From: UBA4421 sp002470275
GTDB lineage: Bacteria > Pseudomonadota > Gammaproteobacteria > Pseudomonadales > Azotimanducaceae
Reading direction: 5' to 3'
Assembly (NCBI GenBank): GCA_913052345.1
Contig: CAJXDR010000006.1
Span: forward strand, 1-64,000
Length of the DNA stretch: 64,000 nucleotides
Shown: positions 57,322-64,000 of the stretch, piece by piece
Layout: the number at the start of each line of letters is the position of its first letter
Position numbering within the stretch: the stretch's first letter is position 1
Translations under genes and position numbers: made by a program
The notes under the pieces: model-generated
Database searches by the model: none
What the model was told of the DNA's origin: nothing
Seen by the model: only the letters and a program-made list of their open reading frames with translations

Positions 57322-58356
57322 TTAAACGCGTGCTGCCGTCTTGGGCGGGGCCACCGCGTCGGCGCTGGTAAAGAGGGCGTGGGCGGGCGTGATTTGGTAC
57401 AGCGTATCCGCGGCGAGCAGCACGGCCGCGGCCGTCCAGCTTGGATGTTCGTCCGGCCAATAGACCTGATCGGAGAAGACGTACCCCGTCCACCACCTGC
57501 CATCAGCAAGCTGGAACTGCTGGATGCTATCGAAGAGCGTGATGGCCTGGACTCGCATGTCGGCGGCTACGCAGGCCATAATCAGCTCGCAGGTCTCAGC
57601 GACGGTGACCCAAGGTTGGTCCGATACGCAGCGGCATCCCAGGTTAGGCTCAACAAAGGTATCCCACTTTTCTAGCAGTCGGGCTTTGGCTGCGTCACCC
57701 TGCACCAGTCCGCCGAGAATGGGATAAAACCAGTCCATGGAATAGCGCTGCTTGCTCTCCCAGGTCCGGTCAAAGCGAGAGGGTTTATGCAAAATGGCTT
57801 CACCGAGCATCCGTTGACCCGCCTGCCACCGTGGTCGCGCAAGACCCAAAACGTTTGCCATGTTGAGCGCGCACTGGATCGACTTATAGATTGAACTACA
57901 GCCAGTAACCAAGGCATCCCGAGAGACACCTTTCACGGAGTCAACTGCCCAATAAATTTCTCCCTCGGGGGCCTGCTGGTTAAGAACGTAGTCGATAGCG
58001 CGCTCAACCATGGGCCAAAAGGCCACCAAGTCGGATCGTTTGCCATCGGCGAGATAAAGGTGCCAGATGCCGGTGGCGACATAGGCAACGAAGTTGGTTT
58101 CCGTTCGGGATCGGTCGGCTGCGCTATTTTCTTGATAGGCCGCGTACCAGCCCCCATCTTCGCGCTGCTGATGGGCCAACCACTCGAAAGCCCGTCTTGC
58201 ACCATCGACCTCTCCCGCAACGGATAAGCCCATGGCCGCCTCGACATGATCCCAGGGGTCCACAATGCCGCCCTCAAACCAAGGGAGGGCGCCACTGGGG
58301 GTTTGTAATTCGCGGATGTAGGTAGCCGTGCCCTGCAGGGACGTATTGAGCGTCAT
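57322..58356 (-). CDS. Alpha/alpha-toroid (prenyltransferase/cyclase-like repeat) protein
   Basis: A 344-residue protein of alternating helices with repeated Q-x-x-x-G-x-x-W motifs (L-Q-T-P-S-G-A-L-P-W, H-Q-Q-R-E-D-G-G-W-Y, Q-L-A-D-G-R-W-W-T-G-Y). These are typical of alpha/alpha-toroids such as terpene cyclases, prenyltransferases and glycan lyases. The D-x-D-D and zinc motifs needed for cyclase or prenyltransferase activity were not seen, so the enzymatic role is unclear. A lipid or glycan-handling role is suggested by its operon with a methyltransferase and glycosyltransferase; it overlaps the methyltransferase by 4 bases. Confidence 0.7.
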   Translation of the reverse strand: MTLNTSLQGTATYIRELQTPSGALPWFEGGIVDPWDHVEAAMGLSVAGEVDGARRAFEWLAHQQREDGGWYAAYQENSAADRSRTETNFVAYVATGIWHLYLADGKRSDLVAFWPMVERAIDYVLNQQAPEGEIYWAVDSVKGVSRDALVTGCSSIYKSIQCALNMANVLGLARPRWQAGQRMLGEAILHKPSRFDRTWESKQRYSMDWFYPILGGLVQGDAAKARLLEKWDTFVEPNLGCRCVSDQPWVTVAETCELIMACVAADMRVQAITLFDSIQQFQLADGRWWTGYVFSDQVYWPDEHPSWTAAAVLLAADTLYQITPAHALFTSADAVAPPKTAARV

Positions 58357-59078
58357 GGTGTGCTGCCAGGCCGACGAAAGTACATGACAATGCTTTTGCC
58401 CAATATTGGATTGAAAAACCGGTCCAGGGTCCGGGTTAGCCAGGGTTTCTGCATCAGATCCCAGACTAGCAAGCGGTGGTACTGCCTAACGAGGAAATGC
58501 TCTGGCTCTCGACCCCAGAATAAGCACTTTAGCCACCAGTAGGGCACATGCAGAGCGTGCGCCCAGTGGCGGGCCGTTGGCTGCATCCCACGTGCCTGTA
58601 TGGCGTCAGACAGATCACGTGCTTTGAAAATACGGATATGCCCGCCCTCTACCTCGTGATACGCATCGCTTAGCTGCCAGCAGACCCATTCCGGAAAGTA
58701 GCGGGGCACGCTTACCGTAACGGATCCCCCGGGTTTGACGACTCTGGCGATCTCTCCCAATACCGGCTGATAGTCGTGAATATGCTCTAAGACCTCGGAA
58801 CAGATGACATGATCAAAGGTTGCGTCTGCGAAAGGCAGGGACAGGCCGCTGCCGGCGACAAAGGCGCAGTATCCGGATCGGTTGTCGAGGTTCGGAAAGT
58901 CGGCAAGCCTTGAGCGGGCTGTCTTGATATCCGTTAGACCAAGATCGAGGCCGACGACCTCAAGTTCCTCTCGCAGCCAGGCGCTAATGCTGTGTCGACC
59001 CTCGCCGCAGCCTAAATCCAAAAGACGTTGTCCAGGCTTGAGTTGGAGTTGCGAAAAATCCACGGTCTCCAAACTCAT
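58353..59078 (-). CDS. Class I SAM-dependent methyltransferase
   Basis: A 241-residue Methyltransf_11-type enzyme. Motif I is L-L-D-L-G-C-G-E-G-R-H-S, followed by V-V-G-L-D-L-G (motif II), H-V-I-C-S-E-V-L-E-H-I-H-D-Y (motif IV) and V-V-K-P-G-G-S-V-T-V-S-V-P (post-motif). It overlaps the glycosyltransferase and the toroid gene by 4 bases on each side (ATGA-type junctions), so the three are translationally coupled. Its substrate is probably the lipid or sugar product of the operon. Confidence 0.93.
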   Translation of the reverse strand: MSLETVDFSQLQLKPGQRLLDLGCGEGRHSISAWLREELEVVGLDLGLTDIKTARSRLADFPNLDNRSGYCAFVAGSGLSLPFADATFDHVICSEVLEHIHDYQPVLGEIARVVKPGGSVTVSVPRYFPEWVCWQLSDAYHEVEGGHIRIFKARDLSDAIQARGMQPTARHWAHALHVPYWWLKCLFWGREPEHFLVRQYHRLLVWDLMQKPWLTRTLDRFFNPILGKSIVMYFRRPGSTP

Positions 59079-60373
59079 GATGCCAGGACCTCTTGGTAAA
59101 AATCGGTCAGTGAGAGTGCAGCCTGACGCCAGGAAAACAGTTTCTTTATGCGAGTACGACCCGCAAGGCCCAGCGCATGTCGCCTGTTGTCATCCTGCCA
59201 CAGGCCTGCGATGGCCGTGGCCAGTGCCTCTGGATTTTTGCTCGGTACTACGACGCCCGCATCGCCAATGACCTCAGGTAGCGCTCCCCCATCCGAGCTC
59301 ACTACCGGAACCTGACAGGCCATAGCTTCCCCGGCAGGAAGGCCAAAGCCTTCGTATTCCGAAGGAACCACGGCGATGCTTGCCCTAGCATACAGTTCAA
59401 TAATCTCTTGGTGCCCGATTTTGGAGTGGAACTCAATCTGATCGTCTAGATCATACTGACGGATTAACTTTTCCGTAACGCCCCCGGGCTTAGGGGCCCC
59501 AATGAAGGTGAGTTTCAGGTCCGGGAAGGATTCTTTCAGCTTGGCGACGGCGGGAATGAGGTGCTGGGTCCCTTTCAACGGCTGATCCGCGCTGGCGGTG
59601 GTGATGAGCCGACGCGGCTCTCGGTGAACTTCGGGCAGGGGCCGAAAGGCATCACAGTCGATCCCATTGTAAATGACGCGCAGGCGGTCTTCAGCGATGG
59701 AAAAAGAATCGCGGATATCTTTTCGGGAGTTCTCGCTAACGGTGACAATGTGGTTTAGCTGACGCGCCACGTTAATCTGCATGCCCAGGAATAAATGCCA
59801 ACGTTTGATCAGCAGGCGAAGCTTCCAATCCTCGGTATTGGCCAGCGCGATGTCACGATCAAAGGTGATGGGGTGGTGAATGGTTGAGACCACGGGATAG
59901 CCGCGTCTCGCCAGTCCGAGCAGCCCTGGGCAAAGGCTTTGATTGTCATGAATGATGTCATAGTCCATATGCCGTTGGCGCATGTAGCGGGTGACACGAC
60001 GACCAAACGTGTAGGGCTCGGGAAATCCGCCACTCAGAAAGGACAGCCATTCAAATATATCGGTCCAGTTGAGATTCTTTGATAGGTCCAGGGCCGCGAA
60101 GGGTCTTGGGTGTTCGAACAGATTAAGGCCCGGCATTTTGATGAGTTTGATGTTCGGATCAAGCTCTGGATAGGGCTCGCCTGATATGACATGGACCTCG
60201 TGACCCAATTCGCTTAACGCTCTGGCCACGTACCTAAGGTAAACGCCTTGGCCGCCACTAAAGGGGTTACTGCGATAGCCCAGAAGCGCAATTTTGAGCG
60301 GCGTAACGGCGGTTACTGCGGACGCACAAGAGGACGGCGGCGACGCATCACGCTTGGCAGCCAGTTGGTTCAT
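59075..60373 (-). CDS. Glycosyltransferase family 4 protein
   Basis: A 432-residue GT-B glycosyltransferase: N-terminal G-G-Q-G-V-Y-L-R-Y-V-A acceptor loop, H-E-V-H-V-I-S-G, D-I-I-H-D-N-Q-S, V-S-E-N-S-R-K-D-I, then the C-terminal domain with A-S-A-D-Q-P-L-K-G-T and the E-x7-E motif region (P-S-E-Y-E-G-F-G-L-P-A-G-E-A-M-A). It uses a nucleotide sugar and probably glycosylates a lipid- or glycan-bound acceptor. ATG 60373 is used; TTG 60397 is an alternative. First gene of a three-gene operon reading leftward. Confidence 0.93.
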   Translation of the reverse strand: MNQLAAKRDASPPSSCASAVTAVTPLKIALLGYRSNPFSGGQGVYLRYVARALSELGHEVHVISGEPYPELDPNIKLIKMPGLNLFEHPRPFAALDLSKNLNWTDIFEWLSFLSGGFPEPYTFGRRVTRYMRQRHMDYDIIHDNQSLCPGLLGLARRGYPVVSTIHHPITFDRDIALANTEDWKLRLLIKRWHLFLGMQINVARQLNHIVTVSENSRKDIRDSFSIAEDRLRVIYNGIDCDAFRPLPEVHREPRRLITTASADQPLKGTQHLIPAVAKLKESFPDLKLTFIGAPKPGGVTEKLIRQYDLDDQIEFHSKIGHQEIIELYARASIAVVPSEYEGFGLPAGEAMACQVPVVSSDGGALPEVIGDAGVVVPSKNPEALATAIAGLWQDDNRRHALGLAGRTRIKKLFSWRQAALSLTDFYQEVLAS

Positions 60374-60573
60374 GTCATCGTCCACGAGGTTTTTCAAAAG
60401 TGGGTGAATGGTAAAACAGCCGTCGCAGTCTTAACAGGGTAGTAAATCTCCTGGGCATGCCCCGGAAATCCTCCACGGAGCAGCTATTTAATACCGCTCG
60501 GTGGCTCGCCTTTGCTGGGTTAGGCTTTAATGAATATTTTGCATTTTGCTGTGATTAAAAATGAGTGGACGTC

Positions 60574-61527
60574 ATGTCGGGTTTGGAGCTGAGACATTTG
60601 CGAACCTTGGTTGCCCTGAGGGATGCCGGCAGTTTGGTTGAAGCTGCGGAACGCATTTATCTCACGCAATCCGCGCTATCTCATCAGCTCAAGGAGCTCG
60701 AAGGCCGTATAGGGTGCTCACTCTTTTTGCGTAAAACCAGGCCGGTCAGATTCACCAGTGCTGGCAATCGATTGTTGCAGCTGGCCGACGAGGTCCTGCC
60801 CAGGTTCCACAGTGCTGAACTTGATGTGCGGCGTTTTGCAGGTGGGGATTCTGGCCGGATGCTGATGGCAATTGAATGCCATAGCTGCTTCGACTGGCTG
60901 CTGCCCGCCATTGATGCCTACAGGGATCAGTGGGCTGATGTAGAGCTCGATATTTCGAGTGGTTTTCACTTTGCTCCCCTGCCGGCGCTGGCCCGAGGCG
61001 ATCTGGACCTGGTGATCACTGCAGACCCCGTTGATGACGCCAACATTCACTATTTTCCGCTCTTTAGCTATGAGGCCCACCTGGCCATCGCCAAGGACCA
61101 TAAATTGGCTGCTAGGGCCTGGATTTCGCCGAAGGACCTTGCTGCTGAAACCCTGATTTCGTATCCAATCGATCGTGATCGCCTCGATCTCTATACCCAA
61201 TTTTTGCAGCCTGCGGGTGTGGAGCCTGCGGCGGTTCGACACGCCGAGCTGACGACCATGATCGTCCAGTTAGTGGCGAGCGGTCGGGGCGTCGCCTGCC
61301 TCCCAAACTGGGCCCTGTACCAATACCTACAGCATGACTTCATTGAAGTTAGATCCCTGGGAGACCAGGGCGTCTGGCCAACGCTCTATGCAGCGGTCAG
61401 GCAGGATCAGTGCGATGCGCCCTTTGTGCTGGCCTTCGTTGAGACGGCTAAGAAGGTTTGTTTTCAGCAGCTTCAAGGCATCGTTACCGCAGAGCTTGAC
61501 CCCATACGATATCGAAAATCTAGCTGA
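60574..61527 (+). CDS. metR: LysR-family regulator MetR
   Basis: A 317-residue LysR regulator whose sequence closely follows E. coli MetR: L-R-H-L-R-T-L-V-A-L-R-D-A-G-S-L, T-Q-S-A-L-S-H-Q-L-K-E-L-E at the helix-turn-helix, R-F-T-S-A-G, then A-I-E-C-H-S-C-F-D-W-L at the start of the effector domain and F-L-Q-P-A-G-V near the end. MetR uses homocysteine as coactivator and controls methionine genes such as metE. No metE/metH/metF is adjacent. ATG 60574 is preferred; GTG 60565 is possible. It is divergent from the glycosyltransferase operon across 200 bases. Confidence 0.93.
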   Translation: MSGLELRHLRTLVALRDAGSLVEAAERIYLTQSALSHQLKELEGRIGCSLFLRKTRPVRFTSAGNRLLQLADEVLPRFHSAELDVRRFAGGDSGRMLMAIECHSCFDWLLPAIDAYRDQWADVELDISSGFHFAPLPALARGDLDLVITADPVDDANIHYFPLFSYEAHLAIAKDHKLAARAWISPKDLAAETLISYPIDRDRLDLYTQFLQPAGVEPAAVRHAELTTMIVQLVASGRGVACLPNWALYQYLQHDFIEVRSLGDQGVWPTLYAAVRQDQCDAPFVLAFVETAKKVCFQQLQGIVTAELDPIRYRKSS

Positions 61528-61533
61528 CCCTTG

Positions 61534-62106
61534 TTAGGGAACAAGAGTCGTATGATGCCAGAGGGTGTCGATTTTTCGGTATCGGCGACGATCATGAACG
61601 CCGCTCTCATGGTTTAGGTTCAATCGCTCTATCTCTACGGGGTGCAGCACAATACCCTTAGCTGTATCTGGCATGGCGCCTGGCATTGACGGCTTGGCCT
61701 GTTCGAGGGCTTCCAGCAATGCCGCCCGGCTACCAATATCGCTACTTTGGGACCAGTGCTGATAAAGCCAATCCAACTGCTTGGGTGGTTCGGGTCGATA
61801 CTGCCATCGTTCTGCCACACGTTTCTGGGGCAACAGCGAGGTAGCGACGCGCATCCGATATTGAACGCCGGTGCTAGGCCAGTAGGTTTGGATGGCCACC
61901 GAGGCTTCAATCTCTGACCACTTGGGGCTGGTAGCATTCAGATAAAGGATCAAGGAGTCGTCTACCGACCGCAGCACCAGCGTTCGTGCCTGGGGGTGGC
62001 CCTCTGCGTTTACCGTGGCCATAACGCATAACTCAGCCATGGGATCTACTGCTGCTCGGGCAGCGGCGCGATCCTCGTTGAATAGCAGCAGTGGGTTCTC
62101 GTTCAA
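61534..62106 (-). CDS. Pyridoxamine 5'-phosphate oxidase family protein
   Basis: A 190-residue FMN-binding split-barrel protein. It resembles PdxH: A-M-A-T-V-N-A-E-G-H-P-Q-A-R-T-L-V-L-R-type FMN segment (here M-A-T-V-N-A-E-G-H-P-Q-A-R), Q-T-Y-W-P, Y-R-M-R-V-A. The C-terminus lacks the strict R-L-x-P of PdxH but ends T-T-L-V-P. It overlaps the metallo-hydrolase stop by 4 bases. Either pyridoxal-phosphate salvage or another FMN-linked oxidation is possible. It converges on metR with only 6 bases between stops; a weak CTTGTT/AACAAG hairpin lies at the junction. Confidence 0.8.
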   Translation of the reverse strand: MNENPLLLFNEDRAAARAAVDPMAELCVMATVNAEGHPQARTLVLRSVDDSLILYLNATSPKWSEIEASVAIQTYWPSTGVQYRMRVATSLLPQKRVAERWQYRPEPPKQLDWLYQHWSQSSDIGSRAALLEALEQAKPSMPGAMPDTAKGIVLHPVEIERLNLNHESGVHDRRRYRKIDTLWHHTTLVP

Positions 62107-62966
62107 GCCTCAGCCTTGAGCAGCTCTGACTTTACGAGGCGCACCCAGTCGTCGATTTTAGTTGAACGTTTAGCCCAACTCTCGTAGCCCCGGAGGTTTT
62201 TTGCGATGGCCTCATCACTGAGGCCGTCGAGCAACCCCTGGTTGATAATGGCCTTGGTTTCAACAGCCATAGTAACGCTCGCGGCTATATCGGTCAGGGT
62301 GCCTACCGGGCCATGCCCGGGAATGACCACGATATCTTCCGGCAGGCGGTCTAACAGGTATTCAAGATTCTGGATATAGCCTGCGAGGCTGCCCCCACCG
62401 CCGACATCGATAAAGGGAAGGGAGCCATTGAAAAAGTGATCGCCCAGGTGCACCACATTCGCGCCCTTAAACCACACGAGGGTGTCACCATCCGTATGGC
62501 CGTGGGGCATGTGCATGAGCGTCAATTCGTCGCCGTTAAAGTGGATCACCAACTCGTCTTCGTAAGTGATATGGGGCAGGCCCTCGGCAGAGAAACGACT
62601 GCTGGTGGACAGGCGGGCCCGAACATTCTCATGTGAAATAATGATGCCGTCGCGGCCAAAAAAAGCGTTCCCTCCCACATGATCACTATGATGGTGGGTA
62701 TTGAGAATAATCCGTGGTTTGTCGCCGCCCTCAGCATCCAGGGCGGCCAGGATCTTCTCTGCCAGTGGCGCGAACTGGTCGTCGATGAGCAGGGTGCCGT
62801 CTTCGCCAATGGAGGCACCGATGTTTCCGCCGGCCCCATACAGAACGAAGACATGATCACGGAGGCGCTCCCGGGTGATCTCTACGTGGGCAAAAGGATT
62901 AGGGGTGGCCGCCAGGGCGGGTAAGCTTATAACGAGCGCAATTAGCGCCAAGGTGAATCGTTGCAT
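62103..62966 (-). CDS. Exported metallo-beta-lactamase-fold hydrolase
   Basis: A 287-residue MBL-fold protein with a signal peptide (cleavage near A-L-A-A). The zinc motif is L-N-T-H-H-H-S-D-H-V-G-G-N (H-x-H-x-D-H), followed by M-P-H-G-H-T-D-G-D and V-I-P-G-H-G-P. These provide the usual ligands for a binuclear zinc site. The family covers beta-lactamases, quinoprotein relay enzymes (SoxH-like) and others; the specific reaction is unclear. A near-perfect palindrome lies about 15-32 bases before the ATG. Confidence 0.92.
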   Translation of the reverse strand: MQRFTLALIALVISLPALAATPNPFAHVEITRERLRDHVFVLYGAGGNIGASIGEDGTLLIDDQFAPLAEKILAALDAEGGDKPRIILNTHHHSDHVGGNAFFGRDGIIISHENVRARLSTSSRFSAEGLPHITYEDELVIHFNGDELTLMHMPHGHTDGDTLVWFKGANVVHLGDHFFNGSLPFIDVGGGGSLAGYIQNLEYLLDRLPEDIVVIPGHGPVGTLTDIAASVTMAVETKAIINQGLLDGLSDEAIAKNLRGYESWAKRSTKIDDWVRLVKSELLKAEA

Positions 62967-62980
62967 TGCAGGCTCCTATA

Positions 62981-62998
62981 GGCTGGTGATCACCAACC
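62981..62998. promoter_or_regulatory. Palindrome upstream of the MBL-fold gene
   Basis: GGcTGGTGATCACCAaCC: a perfect 12-base palindrome (TGGTGATCACCA, 62984-62995) extended to 18 with one mismatched pair. It lies 15-32 bases before the start codon at 62966, so it would overlap the promoter or leader. Confidence 0.35.
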
Positions 62999-63093
62999 CA
63001 AAAATTATTCGCCAATCCAGGGCCGGGCCGTCATCTTGAGACGTGCTGCGTCCTGGTTCGGTTGCTGGGTTTGACATGGCGCGCGGCAGAACC

Positions 63094-63282
63094 TTAGTCC
63101 ACCTGTTTCTCTTCCACATGTCTTCGGACTGCGTCCATGTCTTTCTGGATCTCGCTGAGGTGAAACAAGAGATCGGGCACTCGTTCAGCGATGCGCCAAA
63201 GCAAAAAGGCGATGACGATGAGTAACACAAAAGCAAAAAAAACCATGCCGAAAGCTCCGTGATGGTGGTCCACGTATATCAT
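63094..63282 (-). CDS. Small membrane protein with coiled-coil tail
   Basis: A 62-residue protein: a short His-rich N-terminus (Y-V-D-H-H-H-G), one membrane helix (about 11-29), then a charged helix (D-L-L-F-H-L-S-E-I-Q-K-D-M-D-A-V-R-R-H-V-E-E) likely to be a coiled coil. ATG 63282 is chosen as the Met next to the hydrophobic part; the ribosome-binding site is weak. The alternative minus-strand frame at 62976-63236 has a Cys/Ser-rich, unlikely product. Confidence 0.55.
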   Translation of the reverse strand: MIYVDHHHGAFGMVFFAFVLLIVIAFLLWRIAERVPDLLFHLSEIQKDMDAVRRHVEEKQVD

Positions 63283-63392
63283 TGGCTCGGGTGAGGTCAA
63301 ATGAATCTTTCCCTGCGGGCCGCGCGCCCGCTGAAAGGTGTTTCGTGCCACATGCCGGAGCCGAGTCGTGCCTCAGCCCAGCATCTGGGGAA

Positions 63393-63878
63393 TTATGGAA
63401 GTGTTTTAGGGATCATCTGACACAGGATCGTGCACCCCTCAGGGCGAAGGTCACACCAATCCCCCTGAACGCTCAGGCGGAGCAACCCCAGGGTGGGGAA
63501 CTCGACCGCATGGCCTCCTAAGAGTGTCGCCAAGTCAGATATGCCGGGGTTATGTCCAACCAGAGCCGCGTGCTGAATATCTGGAGGCGTAGATTGGAGG
63601 GTGTCGAGGAGGGTTGTGCGGCTGGCCAGGTAGAGTTGATCCAGCGCGACGGGCTCACAGCGCCAAGCTGTGGCTAAACCCTGGGCTGTGGCCTGAGTGC
63701 GTGCGGCGCTGCTACTCCATAGCCATGTCACCTTAGGAAGCGCCAACCCAGCGAGCCAGGCCGCGGTGCGTCCTAAGTCCTCAAGGCCCCGCTCATTCAG
63801 CGGCCGCTCGAAATCTCGAGAAAACGGTTGATCCGACTTGGCATGACCGTGTCGTATCAACCACAGGCTGCGCTCAAT
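63393..63878 (-). CDS. sixA: Phosphohistidine phosphatase SixA-like
   Basis: A protein of about 160 residues in the histidine-phosphatase superfamily: L-I-R-H-G-H-A-K-S (nucleophile His), a central W-S-S-S-A-A-R-T-Q-A-T segment and a C-terminal V-G-H-N-P-G-I-S (second catalytic His). SixA removes phosphate from phosphotransfer histidines such as ArcB. The start is unclear: an ATT at 63878 overlaps the upstream stop codon, the only close ATG/GTG/TTG alternatives being a TTG inside the first strand (63860) or far upstream. The gene is coupled to, and slightly overlaps, the LLM-oxidoreductase gene. Confidence 0.85.
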   Translation of the reverse strand: MERSLWLIRHGHAKSDQPFSRDFERPLNERGLEDLGRTAAWLAGLALPKVTWLWSSSAARTQATAQGLATAWRCEPVALDQLYLASRTTLLDTLQSTPPDIQHAALVGHNPGISDLATLLGGHAVEFPTLGLLRLSVQGDWCDLRPEGCTILCQMIPKTLP

Positions 63879-64000
63879 CCCAGAGATCGAAAAACTCCTG
63901 GATAGCCTGCATCTGGCCACCCGAGGCTGAGGAAGGGACGATGATTGGGGTCTTGATCCCCGCATCGAACCAGGCTTCGATACCCTCCCTAACTTCGCTG
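63874..64000 (-). CDS. LLM-class oxidoreductase, C-terminal part (runs off the right edge)
   Basis: The last 41 codons of a gene entering from the right. The reading frame ends E-F-F-D-L-W-D-stop (TGA at 63874-63876) and contains A-W-F-D-A-G-I-K-T-P-I-I-V-P-S-S-A-S-G, which resembles the C-terminus of luciferase-like, F420- or flavin-dependent oxidoreductases. The bulk of the gene is outside the window, so the assignment is tentative. Confidence 0.6.
   Translation of the reverse strand, partial: SEVREGIEAWFDAGIKTPIIVPSSASGGQMQAIQEFFDLWD

Noticed and set aside
62976..63236. 86-codon minus-strand frame overlapping the small membrane protein
   Set aside because: The product is Ser/Cys/Arg-rich with no ribosome-binding site, whereas the overlapping frame has a clear membrane helix and coiled coil.
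1..64000. CRISPR arrays, tRNA or rRNA genes, insertion sequences, integrases, prophage genes
   Set aside because: None was seen: no regularly spaced repeats, no cloverleaf-like tRNA sequence, no rRNA segments and no transposase or integrase among the frames. Absence was judged by eye, not by a search program.

Overview
The window looks like chromosomal DNA of a heterotrophic marine gammaproteobacterium, most plausibly of the Halieaceae/Cellvibrionales type. This is inferred from gene content: exonuclease I (SbcB), the AceE-type homodimeric pyruvate dehydrogenase, YajQ, FxsA, MetR, AmpD and an AmpG-like permease, together with the TonB receptor, TPR-sulfotransferase, TauD-like dioxygenase and many small secreted proteins common in marine members. 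No rRNA, tRNA, CRISPR array, insertion sequence, integrase or phage gene was seen. The left third (1-25 kb) is accessory in character. The right two thirds are mostly housekeeping genes.

Region 1-12 kb: small secreted or membrane proteins, mostly on the minus strand. They include one frameshifted gene (711-1339), a DUF805 protein, and a periplasmic redoxin whose reading frame is interrupted by a single in-frame TGA exactly where the first redox cysteine of W-C-P-F-C is expected. A SECIS-like hairpin lies at the right distance downstream, so it is a strong selenoprotein candidate. Then come a sterol-desaturase-family hydroxylase, an NTF2-like protein, a carboxymuconolactone-decarboxylase-like protein, a Fur-box-linked 39-residue membrane protein, a serine hydrolase and a TauD-family dioxygenase. 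Four secreted proteins between 5 and 14 kb have predicted mature N-termini of the form X-X-His (DNH, GHH, VHH, GHH), the amino-terminal copper/nickel-binding arrangement.

Region 12-25 kb: an orphan flagellin with a textbook sigma-28 promoter and a structured leader, a tiny lipoprotein, a second (lipoprotein) serine hydrolase, a pentameric ligand-gated ion channel homologue, a MarR regulator, and then a TonB receptor, a TPR-sulfotransferase and a nucleotide pyrophosphatase/phosphodiesterase in one direction.

Region 25-49 kb: nadC and ampD (divergent), aceE-aceF, a PduO-type cobalamin adenosyltransferase, yajQ, an AmpG-like permease, an alkyltransferase-like protein, fxsA, CIRCE-groES-groEL, a PuuD-like membrane protein, an acyltransferase, a DUF2265 peptidase, an SLC13 permease and sbcB. 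These are followed by a two-gene osmoprotectant-type ABC transporter with a fused binding protein and permease, two Nudix hydrolases translationally coupled to a GGDEF-EAL protein, and a PLP-dependent sulfur-amino-acid enzyme.

Region 49-64 kb: a plus-strand run with an SDR, purC, a biotin carboxylase, an enoyl-CoA hydratase, a carboxyltransferase and a second SDR suggests acyl-CoA carboxylation and degradation. A three-gene minus-strand operon (glycosyltransferase, methyltransferase, alpha/alpha-toroid protein) has 4-base overlaps throughout. The end holds metR, a pyridoxamine-phosphate-oxidase-like gene coupled to a metallo-beta-lactamase-fold hydrolase, a small membrane protein, sixA, and the 3' end of an LLM-class oxidoreductase running off the right edge. 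Start codons were chosen by ribosome-binding site where possible. Family names come from recognised motifs, not database searches.
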